Assembly: GCA_000432155.1 (NCBI GenBank) | Contig: FR888497.1 | Coordinates: 58,030-122,029 of the forward strand | Direction: 5' to 3' | Length of the DNA stretch: 64,000 nucleotides | Source: Eubacterium sp. CAG:274 | Lineage (GTDB): Bacteria > Bacillota > Clostridia > Lachnospirales > CAG-274 | Shown here: positions 42,819 to 52,462 of the stretch, one piece after another | Position numbering within the stretch: position 1 is the stretch's first letter | Layout of the letters: every line of letters starts with the position of its first letter | Translations under genes and position numbers: made by a program | The notes under the pieces: generated by a model | The model's input: the letters and a program-made list of their open reading frames with translations, nothing else | The model's database searches: none | Told to the model about the DNA's origin: nothing

Positions 42819-44252
42819 GTGCTAAAAAAAATCATAGATTCTATATATAAAACTTTTAAATTAAAAGAGAGTGGTACAAGTATAAAAACAGAATTTATAG
42901 CGGCAATAACTAATTATTTTACTTTTTTGTATTTAATTACGCTTATACCAGAAGTTATTATGGATATTTTCCCGGGAGTAATAGATAAAGATGGAAAATT
43001 TATAAATGATGCTATCGTATATAATAATGTATCGGCAGGACAGATGTTAATATCGCTTACCATATCTGCTCTAATTGCTGCAGGAATAGCATCTATTGCA
43101 GTTGGTGCTTTAACCAATACACCTCTTATACAAGGACCAAGCTTGACTATTGCTACATTTATTTCATATACAGTTTGTAGAAATTTTGGATATAGTTATT
43201 CTCAGGCACTAGCTATAGTTTTTATATCTGGGGTAGTTTTTTTCTTATTAGCCATAACAGGACTTGAAAAAAGACTCCATAGAGTTATTCCAAATAATAT
43301 AAAATATGCGGTTACAGGTGGAATAGGGATGTATATAGTTTTACAGGGACTAATTAAAAGCTATATTTTTGAAAAAAGAGGTAATGGTTTTTTATTCATC
43401 AATTTATTAAATTTCAATAACACTCATAATAAAACTGCTATGTTAACAATTTGTGGCATTATTCTTATTATTATTTTAATTAACAAGCATATTCATGGGG
43501 CTATTTTCATTGGAAAATTAGTATGTATATTAGCTGCAATACCTTTAGGTATGACTGGAGATATATATGTAAATAAAGTGTTTATTTCTCCTTTTGTTTT
43601 TTCAATAAATATGAATGGATTAATTGATAGCACAAGCGTAAAATCTATAGTGGTATCTCTATTTAACATTGGAATGATAGTATTCGTAATTTGTATAATG
43701 GATATATTTGAAACAATTTCAACTACCATAGCTATGAAAAATTTTATTTGGCTAAAACCTAAAGAATGTGAAAATGTAATAGATAAAGAAATGCCAAAAA
43801 TTTTGGAGGTAGATTCAGCTACTACATCTTTAGGAGCATTAATAGGTATGACAACAGTTTCTACTTATGTAGAGTCTAATACAGGAGTTGTAGAGGGAGC
43901 TAGAACAGGTTTGACAGCTATAATAACTGGGCTATTATTTATTATTACAGTTCCATTTACAACTTTTACTACGGCGGTTCCCTCAGCAGCAACTGCAACA
44001 ACACTTATAATGGCTGGTGTAATGATAACAGGTATATTAAAACAAATAAATTTTGAAGATGTTTCAGAAGCTTTGCCAGCTGTTTTGACAGTTTTATCTA
44101 TGGTTGTTTTAAATAAAATTATAGTTGGAATTGCAATAGGAATAATAAGCTATGTACTGTGTAATATATTTTTATTTAGAAAGAAAATTGATATATACTT
44201 AGTTGTTATGTCGCTATTTATGTTAATTATGCTTATTTTTACAGCAATATAA
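42819..44252 (+). CDS. NCS2-family purine permease (AzgA-like)
   Basis: 477-residue membrane transporter with about 13 helices. Seen are SGTSIKTEFIAAITNYFTFLYLI, an ALTNTPLIQGPSL loop and SATTSLGALIGMTTVSTYVESNTGVVEGARTGLTA, the signature of adenine/guanine/hypoxanthine permeases in the AzgA group. GTG start 42819 behind ATGGGGG. I see no purine riboswitch upstream, though the leader is only about 55 bp. Substrate among purines not resolved. Confidence 0.9.
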   Translation: MLKKIIDSIYKTFKLKESGTSIKTEFIAAITNYFTFLYLITLIPEVIMDIFPGVIDKDGKFINDAIVYNNVSAGQMLISLTISALIAAGIASIAVGALTNTPLIQGPSLTIATFISYTVCRNFGYSYSQALAIVFISGVVFFLLAITGLEKRLHRVIPNNIKYAVTGGIGMYIVLQGLIKSYIFEKRGNGFLFINLLNFNNTHNKTAMLTICGIILIIILINKHIHGAIFIGKLVCILAAIPLGMTGDIYVNKVFISPFVFSINMNGLIDSTSVKSIVVSLFNIGMIVFVICIMDIFETISTTIAMKNFIWLKPKECENVIDKEMPKILEVDSATTSLGALIGMTTVSTYVESNTGVVEGARTGLTAIITGLLFIITVPFTTFTTAVPSAATATTLIMAGVMITGILKQINFEDVSEALPAVLTVLSMVVLNKIIVGIAIGIISYVLCNIFLFRKKIDIYLVVMSLFMLIMLIFTAI

Positions 44253-44302
44253 TAGCATAAATTTACTAATTTAAAAATATAATTATACTAGAGGTGATAA
44301 CA

Positions 44303-45086
44303 ATGGATAAAAAATATTATTCGTCCAGACACAGTAGATTAAATAGAAATTATAAGAAAAGGTCAAATAATAAACCGGTAAATGGTACATTTTTACTTCG
44401 TGTAAATTTATGCTTAGGAATAGCAATAATTGTAATAGGATGCTTTGAAATCAAGTCAGATGTTTCAAATAGGGTTGCTGATTTTGTAAAAAATAGTTTA
44501 AGTGAAAATATAAATTATGTAGATATAAGTCATAATATTGAAAATGTAAAAACATTTTTTTATGGGAATAATAGTATAAAAACATTTGTTTTTAGTGGTA
44601 ATGAGGTTGTATTGGATGATAATGTAGTAAATGAGATAAATCAGAATAAGGATTTGTATTATATTAACAATTCAAAAGCAACGGAACCCTAAGGAAAGCT
44701 GGATAAATCCTTTAGATGGGGTAATAACTTCAAGTTTTGGAAGTAGAGAAAATCCAACTAGCTCAGGAAATCAATATCATAAAGGAATAGATATAGGAGT
44801 TCCTTTAAATACAAAAGTGATGGCGGTAAAAAGTGGAGAGATTTTAGAGGCAGGTTATTCCAATAGCTATGGATATTATGTAAAATATAGAACATACGAT
44901 AAATATGATGTACTATATGCACATTTGAATTCAATCAAAGTAAAAAAAGGAGAAAATATTACTCAAGGAGATGTAGTTGCATATTCTGGAAATACGGGAG
45001 ATTCTACAGGACCACATTTGCATTATGAGATAAAGCAAGGAAATGAATATATTAATCCAGAAAATTATTATAGAATAATTGACTAA
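44303..45086 (+). pseudogene. Membrane-anchored M23 (LytM-type) peptidase, broken by a +1 frameshift
   Basis: Residues 1-~130 (44303-44692) contain a basic start, one transmembrane helix (LCLGIAIIVIGCF) and an extracytoplasmic stalk. The frame ends in ACG GAA CCC TAA, but skipping one base at CCC-T continues into PKESWINPLDGVITSSFGSRENP and a complete M23 domain (to 45086) with both zinc motifs, HKGID and GPHLHYE. The broken gene makes about 260 residues if read through. It resembles SpoIIQ-like anchored peptidases, but that is only a likeness. The ATG at 44303 follows GAGGTGATAAC. Confidence 0.8.
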
Positions 45087-45109
45087 TATAAATTAAAAAA
45101 ATACAAAAT

Positions 45110-45178
45110 TAAATGGGTTTAGAGAAAAATCACTATTAAAAAAGTTATTAGTTTTTCCTCTGACTCATTTTTATTTTA
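45110..45178 (+). terminator. Candidate terminator after the M23 gene
   Basis: An imperfect stem pairs AATGGGTTTAGAGAAAAA with TTTTTCCTCTGACTCATT around an AT-rich loop, followed by a T-rich tract. Confidence 0.5.
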
Positions 45179-45226
45179 TAATAGTATTTTGATATATTAC
45201 AATTTAAAAGTTAAAATATAATTTAG

Positions 45227-45255
45227 TTGATATTATTAAAGATAACAGTTATAAT
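45227..45255 (+). promoter_or_regulatory. Sigma-A promoter for the radical SAM/rng operon
   Basis: TTGATA (45227-45232), 17-bp spacer, TATAAT (45250-45255), 28 bp before the ATG. Confidence 0.7.
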
Positions 45256-45283
45256 TATATAGATTAAAATACGGAGGAAAAAT

Positions 45284-47116
45284 ATGATTGACGAAATTTT
45301 ATTGCAGGTTGAAAAACCGGCGAGATACATTGGAAATGAAGTAAATATGGTTGTAAAAAATCCTAAAGATGTTGATATAAGATTTGCTTTTTGTTTCCCT
45401 GATGTATATGAAGTTGGTATGAGCCATTTAGGCTTACAAATTTTGTATTATTTTATAAATAGACGAGAAGATACTTATTGTGAAAGATGCTTTACTCCAT
45501 GGGTAGATATGGAGAAAAAAATGAGAGAAAATGATATTCCTCTTTTCTGTCTTGAAAGTGGAGATGAACTTAAAAAATTTGACTTTGTTGGTTTTACTCT
45601 TCAGTATGAAATGAGCTATACAAATGTTTTGAATATGTTGGATTTGGCTAATATACCTATTTGGTCTAAAGATAGAACAGAAGATGACCCAATAATTATT
45701 GCTGGTGGACCTTGTGCATACAATCCAGAGCCTCTAGCTGACATTATAGATGTTTTCTATATTGGTGAAGGGGAAGTATCTTATGATAAATTCTTTGATG
45801 TATATAAAGAACATAAGAAAAATGGTGGAACAAAGGCAGAGTTTCTTGAAAAAATATTGAGAATTCCAGGTATGTATGTCCCTAAGTTTTATGATGTAAC
45901 TTATAATGAAGATGGAACAGTAAAAGAAATAAAGCCTAATAATCCAAAAGCACCAAAGACAATAAAAAAAGTAATAGTAAACGATATGAATGAGGTTTTC
46001 TATCCTGAAAAACAGATGGTTCCTCTTATTGAAACTGTGCATGATAGAGTTACTCTTGAAGTATTCAGAGGTTGTATAAGAGGTTGTAGATTTTGCCAAG
46101 CCGGTTATGTATACAGACCGGTTAGAGAAAGAAACAAAGACAGGGTGTTAAGTCTAGCTGATAGTCTTGTTCGTACATCAGGACACGAGGAAATAGGATT
46201 AACAAGTTTATCAACAGGTGATTATACAGAGTTTGTCCCTTTAGCTGATGAACTTCTTGATAGATACTCTAAAGATAAAATTAGTATTTCATTACCATCT
46301 TTAAGAATAGATGCTTTTTCTTTAGATTTAATGGATAGAGTTCAGGCTGTAAGAAAGTCTGGTTTAACTTTCGCTCCTGAAGCAGGCACTCAAAGACTTA
46401 GAGATGTTATAAACAAGGGTATTACGGAAGAAGAAATATTAAACGGTTGTGGATTGGCTTTCGCTGGTGGATGGACAAGAGTAAAACTTTATTTTATGGT
46501 TGGACTTCCAACAGAAACCGAAGAGGATTTACAGGGGATTGTGGATTTAGCAAATAAGATTTGCGAAAAATTCTTTGAAATTCCTAAAGAAGATAGAAAA
46601 AACAAGCAAATTTCTGTAGTTGTAAGTTCTGCCTGTTTCGTTCCAAAACCTTTTACACCGTTCCAATGGGAACCACAGTCAACAGTACAGGAGTTTTTTG
46701 ATAAACAAAAGTATGTTAAGACTCATATGACAAGAAAACAGGTTAGATATAACTATCATGAACCAGAGTTAAGTTCTCTTGAAGGTGTTCTTGCACGAGG
46801 AGATAGAAAAACTTCTAAACTCTTATACAGAGCGTGGGAATTGGGTTGTAAATTTGATGGTTGGAATGATATATTTGACTATTCAAAGTGGATGCAGGCT
46901 TTTGAAGATACAGGATTATCAAAAGAATTTTATGCTAATAGAAGAAGAAGTTACGATGAGGTGCTTCCTTGGGAACATATTTCTATAGGTGTAAGCAAAA
47001 GATTCTTTATAAATGAAATGGAAAAAGCAAAACAGGAAATAGTTACAAAGAATTGTCGTACAGAATGTGCAAATTGTGGTGCTAAATGCTTTGGAGGAGG
47101 TGTTTGTTTTGAATAA
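45284..47116 (+). CDS. B12-binding-domain radical SAM protein (TIGR03960-type)
   Basis: 610 residues. The N-terminal half is a Rossmann-like cobalamin-binding-type domain (FAFCFPDVYEVGMSHLGLQILYYF); the radical SAM domain carries the [4Fe-4S] CxxxCxxC in GCIRGCRFCQAG, followed by LPSLRIDAFS and APEAGTQRLRDVINKG. The C terminus has a cysteine cluster (CRTECANCGAKC). The family has no assigned reaction. ATG after GGAGG. The next gene overlaps by 8 bp and is its usual partner. Confidence 0.93.
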   Translation: MIDEILLQVEKPARYIGNEVNMVVKNPKDVDIRFAFCFPDVYEVGMSHLGLQILYYFINRREDTYCERCFTPWVDMEKKMRENDIPLFCLESGDELKKFDFVGFTLQYEMSYTNVLNMLDLANIPIWSKDRTEDDPIIIAGGPCAYNPEPLADIIDVFYIGEGEVSYDKFFDVYKEHKKNGGTKAEFLEKILRIPGMYVPKFYDVTYNEDGTVKEIKPNNPKAPKTIKKVIVNDMNEVFYPEKQMVPLIETVHDRVTLEVFRGCIRGCRFCQAGYVYRPVRERNKDRVLSLADSLVRTSGHEEIGLTSLSTGDYTEFVPLADELLDRYSKDKISISLPSLRIDAFSLDLMDRVQAVRKSGLTFAPEAGTQRLRDVINKGITEEEILNGCGLAFAGGWTRVKLYFMVGLPTETEEDLQGIVDLANKICEKFFEIPKEDRKNKQISVVVSSACFVPKPFTPFQWEPQSTVQEFFDKQKYVKTHMTRKQVRYNYHEPELSSLEGVLARGDRKTSKLLYRAWELGCKFDGWNDIFDYSKWMQAFEDTGLSKEFYANRRRSYDEVLPWEHISIGVSKRFFINEMEKAKQEIVTKNCRTECANCGAKCFGGGVCFE

Positions 47117-47783
47117 ATATAGACTTAAATTTTCTAAAAGTGGTAAAATGATTTATATAGGGCACTTAGACCTACTTAAGTTTTTTATTCGACTTATAAA
47201 GAGAACACAGTTACCTATTGCCTATTCTAATGGATTTAATCCGCACCAACAATTAACATTTGCAATTCCTTTATCATTGGGTATGACAAGTTATGGAGAA
47301 TATTTAGATATCCAGCTTACAGCTCCTGTGGATTGTGAAGAAATAAAAAATAGATGTAATCAGGCATTACCTTCAGGAATAGAAATTCTTAAAGTTAGAG
47401 AACTTTCAGAAGGAGAAAAAAATTGCGCATCTGCTATTGTAGCAGCTGATTATAAGGTTTATATTGATAAAAAAATAGAAAATTTAAAAGATATTATAGA
47501 TGAAATATTATCTGAAAAAACTATTGTTTTAGAGAGAGAAGTAAAGAAAAAGATTAAAACCGTTGACATTAGACCGATGATTTATTTTCTTGATGTAGAT
47601 AATAGTGGAGATAATAGTGTCATAAATGCTAAAATAGCTACGGGTAGTCAAGGAAATCTTAAAATAGATTTGTTAATGGAATATATTTATAAAAAATTGA
47701 ATATGGAGTATATTCCAATTAAATTAAAAACTACTAGGTATGAAATGTATACTGAAAAAGATGGTGAATTGGTAGCATTATGA
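47109..47783 (+). CDS. Radical SAM-linked protein (TIGR03936/DUF2344-type)
   Basis: 224 residues. N-terminal YRLKFSKSGKMIYIGHLDLLKFF and SNGFNPHQQLTFAIPLSLGM are the family marks. It starts with TTG at 47109, 8 bases after GGAGGAGG, because the ribosome site would otherwise be inside the frame. It always follows the TIGR03960 protein in this gene order, so the two probably act together, but the chemistry is unknown. Confidence 0.9.
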   Translation: MNKYRLKFSKSGKMIYIGHLDLLKFFIRLIKRTQLPIAYSNGFNPHQQLTFAIPLSLGMTSYGEYLDIQLTAPVDCEEIKNRCNQALPSGIEILKVRELSEGEKNCASAIVAADYKVYIDKKIENLKDIIDEILSEKTIVLEREVKKKIKTVDIRPMIYFLDVDNSGDNSVINAKIATGSQGNLKIDLLMEYIYKKLNMEYIPIKLKTTRYEMYTEKDGELVAL

Positions 47784-49153
47784 GAAAAATTTATATGGAT
47801 TGTTTATCCAAATACTACAGAATAGCTTTGTTAGAAGATGGAAAACTACAGGAAATAGTTTATACAGAAAAAGATGAAAAAGCTTCAGTAGGAGATATAT
47901 TTGTTGGAAAAATAGAAAAGGTTCTTCCTAGTAAAATTGCTTTTGTTAATATCGGAGAAGAATATCCAGTTTTTTTACAATTAACAGACAATAAAGAAAA
48001 AAATAATACTTTTAAAGCTAAACCTGGGCAGGATATAATTGTGCAAATAGAAAAAGAAGCATATAATGAAAAAAGAGCTGTGGCTACTACCTGTGTAAGC
48101 ATTTCTGGAAAATATTCGGTTGTGGTTTTTGATAATTCTGGAATAGGTGTTTCAAAAAAAATAACTGACAATGATAGGCGTGAAGCATTAAGAAAAATAG
48201 CAGAACCTTATAATGTTGACGGCTACAGTATAATTTTGCGTACAAACTGTGAAAATACTCCTAATGATGAAATAGAAGAAGAAATATCTGTTAATTTGAA
48301 AAAGTTAAAGGATATAAAAAATAAGGGGGTATACACAAAAGCACCGGCTTTGCTTTATAAAGATGTATCTGTAGAAGAAAAAACTTTAAGAGATTTATAT
48401 TCTTCAGAAGAAGATTTAATAATTGTAAACGATAGAAAAGTTTATGACAATATTTTAAAAAATGGTATGAATGTAGAATATTATGAAGATAATATACCTA
48501 TGTTTCATAATTATTTAATAGAATCTCAAATAGATAAGTTATTTTCTAAGAAAGTATGGCTTAAAAGTGGCGGATATTTAATAATAGATGAAACAGAGGC
48601 AATGACTGTAATAGATGTTAATTCAGGAAAGGCTGTTTCACAAGAAAGTTTTATAAAAACAAATAAAGAAGCAGCTGAGGAAGTAGCTAGACAAATTAGA
48701 CTTCGTAATATTAGTGGTATGATAATAGTTGATTTTATAAATACCAAGGGAGAAAATGATGCACAGAATTTATCTAATCTTTTAAGAAATTATATTTCTA
48801 AAGATAGAGTAAAAACTAGAATTATTGGTATGACAGAATTGGGTCTTATGCAGTTGACAAGGCAAAAAATTAGAAAACCACTAAGCAAATATATATTATG
48901 TGAATGTCCATATTGTAAGGGAAGTGGAAAAATTTTTCTTCCTGAAATGATAGCAGAGAAAATTAAAACAGAAATTATAAATGTCTTTACAAATACTATT
49001 TATAATAAAGTTACAGTTTCATCTAATGCGACAATTATAAAGAGTTTAAAAGCAATTTTTAGTATGTCAAATAACTATAAAGACAATATTACTTTTAATA
49101 CAATTGAAACGTCTAAAGCAGACTATTATTTAATTGAAAAGTTTAAAAAATAG
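47780..49153 (+). CDS. rng: Ribonuclease E/G
   Basis: 457-residue endoribonuclease: an S1-like domain near residues 35-130 (VGDIFVGKIEKVLPSKIAFVNIG), the DNase-I-like catalytic core with Asp residues in MTVIDVNSG and GMIIVDFINT, the RRTR-like RQIRLRN, and the zinc-link CECPYCKGSG. ATGA overlap with the preceding gene. In many clostridia the next genes are rplU and rpmA; here they are missing. Confidence 0.94.
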   Translation: MRKIYMDCLSKYYRIALLEDGKLQEIVYTEKDEKASVGDIFVGKIEKVLPSKIAFVNIGEEYPVFLQLTDNKEKNNTFKAKPGQDIIVQIEKEAYNEKRAVATTCVSISGKYSVVVFDNSGIGVSKKITDNDRREALRKIAEPYNVDGYSIILRTNCENTPNDEIEEEISVNLKKLKDIKNKGVYTKAPALLYKDVSVEEKTLRDLYSSEEDLIIVNDRKVYDNILKNGMNVEYYEDNIPMFHNYLIESQIDKLFSKKVWLKSGGYLIIDETEAMTVIDVNSGKAVSQESFIKTNKEAAEEVARQIRLRNISGMIIVDFINTKGENDAQNLSNLLRNYISKDRVKTRIIGMTELGLMQLTRQKIRKPLSKYILCECPYCKGSGKIFLPEMIAEKIKTEIINVFTNTIYNKVTVSSNATIIKSLKAIFSMSNNYKDNITFNTIETSKADYYLIEKFKK

Positions 49154-49188
49154 TTATTGATGAGGCATTAGTAATATTTTGTCGCCTA

Positions 49189-49217
49189 TTGACTTTTAGG
49201 CTAAAAAGTTATATTAT
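49189..49217 (+). promoter_or_regulatory. Sigma-A promoter for rny
   Basis: TTGACT (49189-49194), 17-bp spacer, TATTAT (49212-49217), followed by a leader of about 140 bases, most of it plain AT-rich sequence. Confidence 0.65.
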
Positions 49218-49360
49218 ATTAAGGTAATACTATTAAACATTATGTTTGTGCATAGATATAATGTTTTGATAACAATTTTATTTTAATACTTCGCTGCGAG
49301 TTGTATTATATAGAAAGTTGTTTAATGTGTACATTGAAAATTTAATAGGAGGTGTTTAGA

Positions 49361-50944
49361 CTGAAACTGAACGCATTTATGTTTTTACCATTCGTGCTTA
49401 CAGTCATCGCATCCATTTTAATTTCATTGATTATTGGTATCTTTATTGGTAAATTTTTAAGAAAAAAATTTGCTGAAGCTGAAATAGGCTCTGCCGAAAT
49501 TGAGGCTGAAAATATAAAATTAGAAGCTAAAAAAGCAGCAGAAGCAACAAAAAAAGAAGTGTTGGTTGAAGCTAAAGAAGAAGCCCTTAAAACGAAAAAT
49601 GAAGTTGAAAAGGAATGTAGAGAAAGAAAGAATGAGGTTCAACGCCTTGAAAAGCGATTAACTCAAAAGGAAGATGCTCTTGACAAAAAGAGTAATTCAC
49701 TTGAAAAGAAGGAAGAATTACTTTCTAGCAGGTTAGAAAAGATAGAGGCTGAAAGAAAGGAACTTGAATCCTTTAAAGATAAACAAATCGCCGAATTGGA
49801 AAGAATTTCAGGTCTTACTTCTGAACAGGCTAAAGATTATATTTTAGATACTGTTAAGGAAGAAGTTCAGCACGAAACTGCTGTAATGATTAAAGAAATG
49901 GAAAGCGAGGCAAAACAAGAGGCAGATAAGAAGGCAAAGGAAATTATTGCTTCTGCTATACAGAGATGTGCTGCCGACCATGTTGCCGAAACTACAGTAT
50001 CTGTAGTAAACTTACCAAATGATGAAATGAAGGGTAGAATTATTGGTAGAGAGGGTCGAAATATTAGAACTCTTGAACAATTAACAGGCATTAATTTTAT
50101 TATTGATGATACACCTGAAGCCGTTATTTTGTCAGGTTATGATGCTATGAAGCGAGAAATTGCAAGAATAGCACTCGAAAAATTAATTATTGATGGCAGA
50201 GTTCATCCAGCAAGAATTGAAGAAATGGTTGAAAAAGCCAGAAAAGAAGTTGAAAGCATTATTAAAGAAGAAGGTGAGTCTGCTTCTTTTGAAACAGGCG
50301 TACACGGACTTCATCCAGAACTTATCCGTTTACTTGGTAAAATGAAGTATAGGACAAGTTATGGACAGAATGTTTTACAGCATTCTATAGAAGTATCTGA
50401 GCTTTGTGGAATAATGGCAGCCGAACTTGGAGTAGATGTTGTTCTTGCCAAAAGGGCTGGTTTATTGCATGATATAGGTAAATCCGTTGACCATGATATT
50501 GATGGTACTCATATAGAATTAGGTGTTGCACTTTGTAAAAAGTATCACGAATCTCCGATTATTATTAATGCTGTAGAAGCTCATCATGGAGATGTTGAAC
50601 CACAGAGTATTATCGCTGTGTTAGTGCAAGCAGCAGATGCTATTTCAGCTGCTCGTCCTGGTGCAAGACGCGAAACAATTGAGACATATATAAAGCGTTT
50701 GCAATCTCTTGAAGGAATTGCAGATTCTTTTGATGGAGTAGAAAAATCTTTCGCAATACAGGCTGGTCGTGAATTGCGAGTTATGATAATACCAGAAAAA
50801 ATTTCAGATGATGGATTGGTATTGTTGGCTAGGGATATTTCAAAGAGAATTGAAAATGAACTTGAGTATCCTGGAAATATAAAGGTAAGTCTTATTAGAG
50901 AAACAAGAGCCACAGATTATGCTAAATCCTCTAAAGTGAATTAA
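49361..50944 (+). CDS. rny: Ribonuclease Y
   Basis: Membrane-anchored endoribonuclease that starts mRNA decay. About 527 residues: transmembrane helix (VLTVIASILISLIIGIFIG), a long coiled coil (residues ~25-190), a KH domain (LPNDEMKGRIIGREGRNI) and an HD domain (LLHDIGKSVDHD). The start is unusual: AGGAGG (49347-49352) is 8 bases from CTG at 49361, while the only GTG (49352) overlaps that site and the first ATG (49379) is 26 bases away. I therefore mark CTG 49361 as the likely start; GTG 49352 remains possible. Confidence 0.94.
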   Translation: MKLNAFMFLPFVLTVIASILISLIIGIFIGKFLRKKFAEAEIGSAEIEAENIKLEAKKAAEATKKEVLVEAKEEALKTKNEVEKECRERKNEVQRLEKRLTQKEDALDKKSNSLEKKEELLSSRLEKIEAERKELESFKDKQIAELERISGLTSEQAKDYILDTVKEEVQHETAVMIKEMESEAKQEADKKAKEIIASAIQRCAADHVAETTVSVVNLPNDEMKGRIIGREGRNIRTLEQLTGINFIIDDTPEAVILSGYDAMKREIARIALEKLIIDGRVHPARIEEMVEKARKEVESIIKEEGESASFETGVHGLHPELIRLLGKMKYRTSYGQNVLQHSIEVSELCGIMAAELGVDVVLAKRAGLLHDIGKSVDHDIDGTHIELGVALCKKYHESPIIINAVEAHHGDVEPQSIIAVLVQAADAISAARPGARRETIETYIKRLQSLEGIADSFDGVEKSFAIQAGRELRVMIIPEKISDDGLVLLARDISKRIENELEYPGNIKVSLIRETRATDYAKSSKVN

Positions 50945-50952
50945 GTTATTTA

Positions 50953-50990
50953 AAACCACTCTAAAGTGAAAACTTTAGGGTGGTTTTTTG
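50953..50990 (+). terminator. Terminator after rny
   Basis: A 15-bp stem (50953-50967 with 50972-50986), GAAA loop and T6. Confidence 0.9.
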
Positions 50991-51018
50991 CATATTTAAT
51001 TTACAATTATCATATATA
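50990..51018 (+). promoter_or_regulatory. Candidate sigma-E promoter for the spoIIIA operon
   Basis: GCATATT (50990-50996), a 14-bp spacer and CATATATAT (51011 onward) resemble the sigma-E consensus KMATATT-14-CATACAMT. spoIIIA is known to be sigma-E-dependent in Bacillus. Confidence 0.5.
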
Positions 51019-51037
51019 TCTATATAGGGGTGATTAT

Positions 51038-51946
51038 ATGGATGTATATAAAGTTTTAAATAGATACTTGAATCCAAACATAAGACAAGCCCTTAATAAT
51101 AGAGAATTACTAGATACAGCAGAAGAAATTAGAATAAGACAGAATAAACCTTTAGTGATAAAAAAAGGTAATGAAAATTTTTTTATGAAAAATGGAAATG
51201 CTTGTTCTATTAATGAGGCTTTTAGACCACAAAAAGATGAAATACAGGATACTTTATCCCGTATGTGTGAATATTCGCCATATGCTTATAATGATGAAAT
51301 AAGGAGGGGATTTATAACCCTAGAAGGCGGATTTAGAGTTGGGCTTGCAGGAACAGCAGTTGAATGTAAAGACGGCATTTCGACCATAAAATACATTAAT
51401 TCTTTAAATATAAGGATTTCAAGAGAATTATGGGGCTGTGCTGATAAAGTTATGAAATATGTTTATGGGAATACACTTATAATATCTCCACCAGGATGTG
51501 GTAAGACAACTATATTAAGGGATATTATAAGGCAAATAAGTAACCAAGGAATTAATATTTCAGTTGTAGATGAAAGATGTGAAATAAGCGGAATTTATCT
51601 AGGTAATATACAGTTTGATTTAGGAATTTGTACAGATGTATTATGTTGCTATTCAAAGTCAATTGGTATGAATATGATGCTTCGGTCTATGGCTCCTAAA
51701 ATTATTGCAGTTGATGAAATTGGAAGTAATGATGATATTTTAGCTATACATAATTTATTAAATTCAGGAGTTAAAATAATTGCAACCATTCATTGTAATA
51801 CTATAGAAAATATTTTACAGAAACCCTTTATAGAAAATATTGTAAAAGAAAAAATTTTTGATTCTTATATAATTCTTAATAATAATAAAAAAACGGGAGA
51901 ATTGTATAAAATTTACGATAAGGAGTTGAACATAGTATGGCAATAA
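51038..51946 (+). CDS. spoIIIAA: Stage III sporulation protein AA (ATPase)
   Basis: 302-residue secretion-type ATPase of the SpoIIIA channel. Walker A SPPGCGKTT, DERCEISG and a Walker B-like IIAVDEIGS region. Acts on the mother-cell side of the engulfing membrane to help the feeding channel. The ATG at 51038 follows AGGGGTGATT. Overlaps spoIIIAB by 10 bp. First gene of the eight-gene spoIIIA operon. Confidence 0.95.
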   Translation: MDVYKVLNRYLNPNIRQALNNRELLDTAEEIRIRQNKPLVIKKGNENFFMKNGNACSINEAFRPQKDEIQDTLSRMCEYSPYAYNDEIRRGFITLEGGFRVGLAGTAVECKDGISTIKYINSLNIRISRELWGCADKVMKYVYGNTLIISPPGCGKTTILRDIIRQISNQGINISVVDERCEISGIYLGNIQFDLGICTDVLCCYSKSIGMNMMLRSMAPKIIAVDEIGSNDDILAIHNLLNSGVKIIATIHCNTIENILQKPFIENIVKEKIFDSYIILNNNKKTGELYKIYDKELNIVWQ

Positions 51947-52452
51947 AAATTACAGGGGCAGTATTGATAATTATTACATCATGTATTATAGGCTATTTAT
52001 TATCTATAAAAGAAGATTTAAGGTGTAAGGATTTAACAGAAATTGAAAAAATACTTCAAAATATATTTTCTCAAATAGATTACAAAAAAGAGGTTTTAAC
52101 GGTGGCTATAGATAATTCTATAGAAAATTCGAATATATATATAAAAAATATATTTGAGCAAATATCAACAGCTATAAAAAATAACACAAGTGTTTCAACA
52201 GCCTGGAGAGTATCATTTGAAAATAATTATCAATTTACAGATATATCTAAGGAAGATGCGACTAAAATATCAGCACTTGGAGAAGTATTAACTTCTGGAG
52301 ATATAGATTTTCAAGAAAAAGGCTTTAAAGGTGCTATAACATATATACATAATACTATACAGACCAGTAAAGAAAAATCACTTAAAGATAAAAAAATATA
52401 TAGATGTTTATGTTCATCTCTAGGATTATTAATAGTTATATTATTATTCTAG
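51937..52452 (+). CDS. spoIIIAB: Stage III sporulation protein AB
   Basis: 171 residues: an N-terminal transmembrane helix (KITGAVLIIITSCIIGYLL), a helical soluble domain with LTEIEKILQNI, and a C-terminal membrane helix. Resembles GspF-type platform proteins of type II secretion. Translationally coupled to spoIIIAA. Confidence 0.93.
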   Translation: MAIKITGAVLIIITSCIIGYLLSIKEDLRCKDLTEIEKILQNIFSQIDYKKEVLTVAIDNSIENSNIYIKNIFEQISTAIKNNTSVSTAWRVSFENNYQFTDISKEDATKISALGEVLTSGDIDFQEKGFKGAITYIHNTIQTSKEKSLKDKKIYRCLCSSLGLLIVILLF

Positions 52453-52462
52453 GAGGGAGTTT

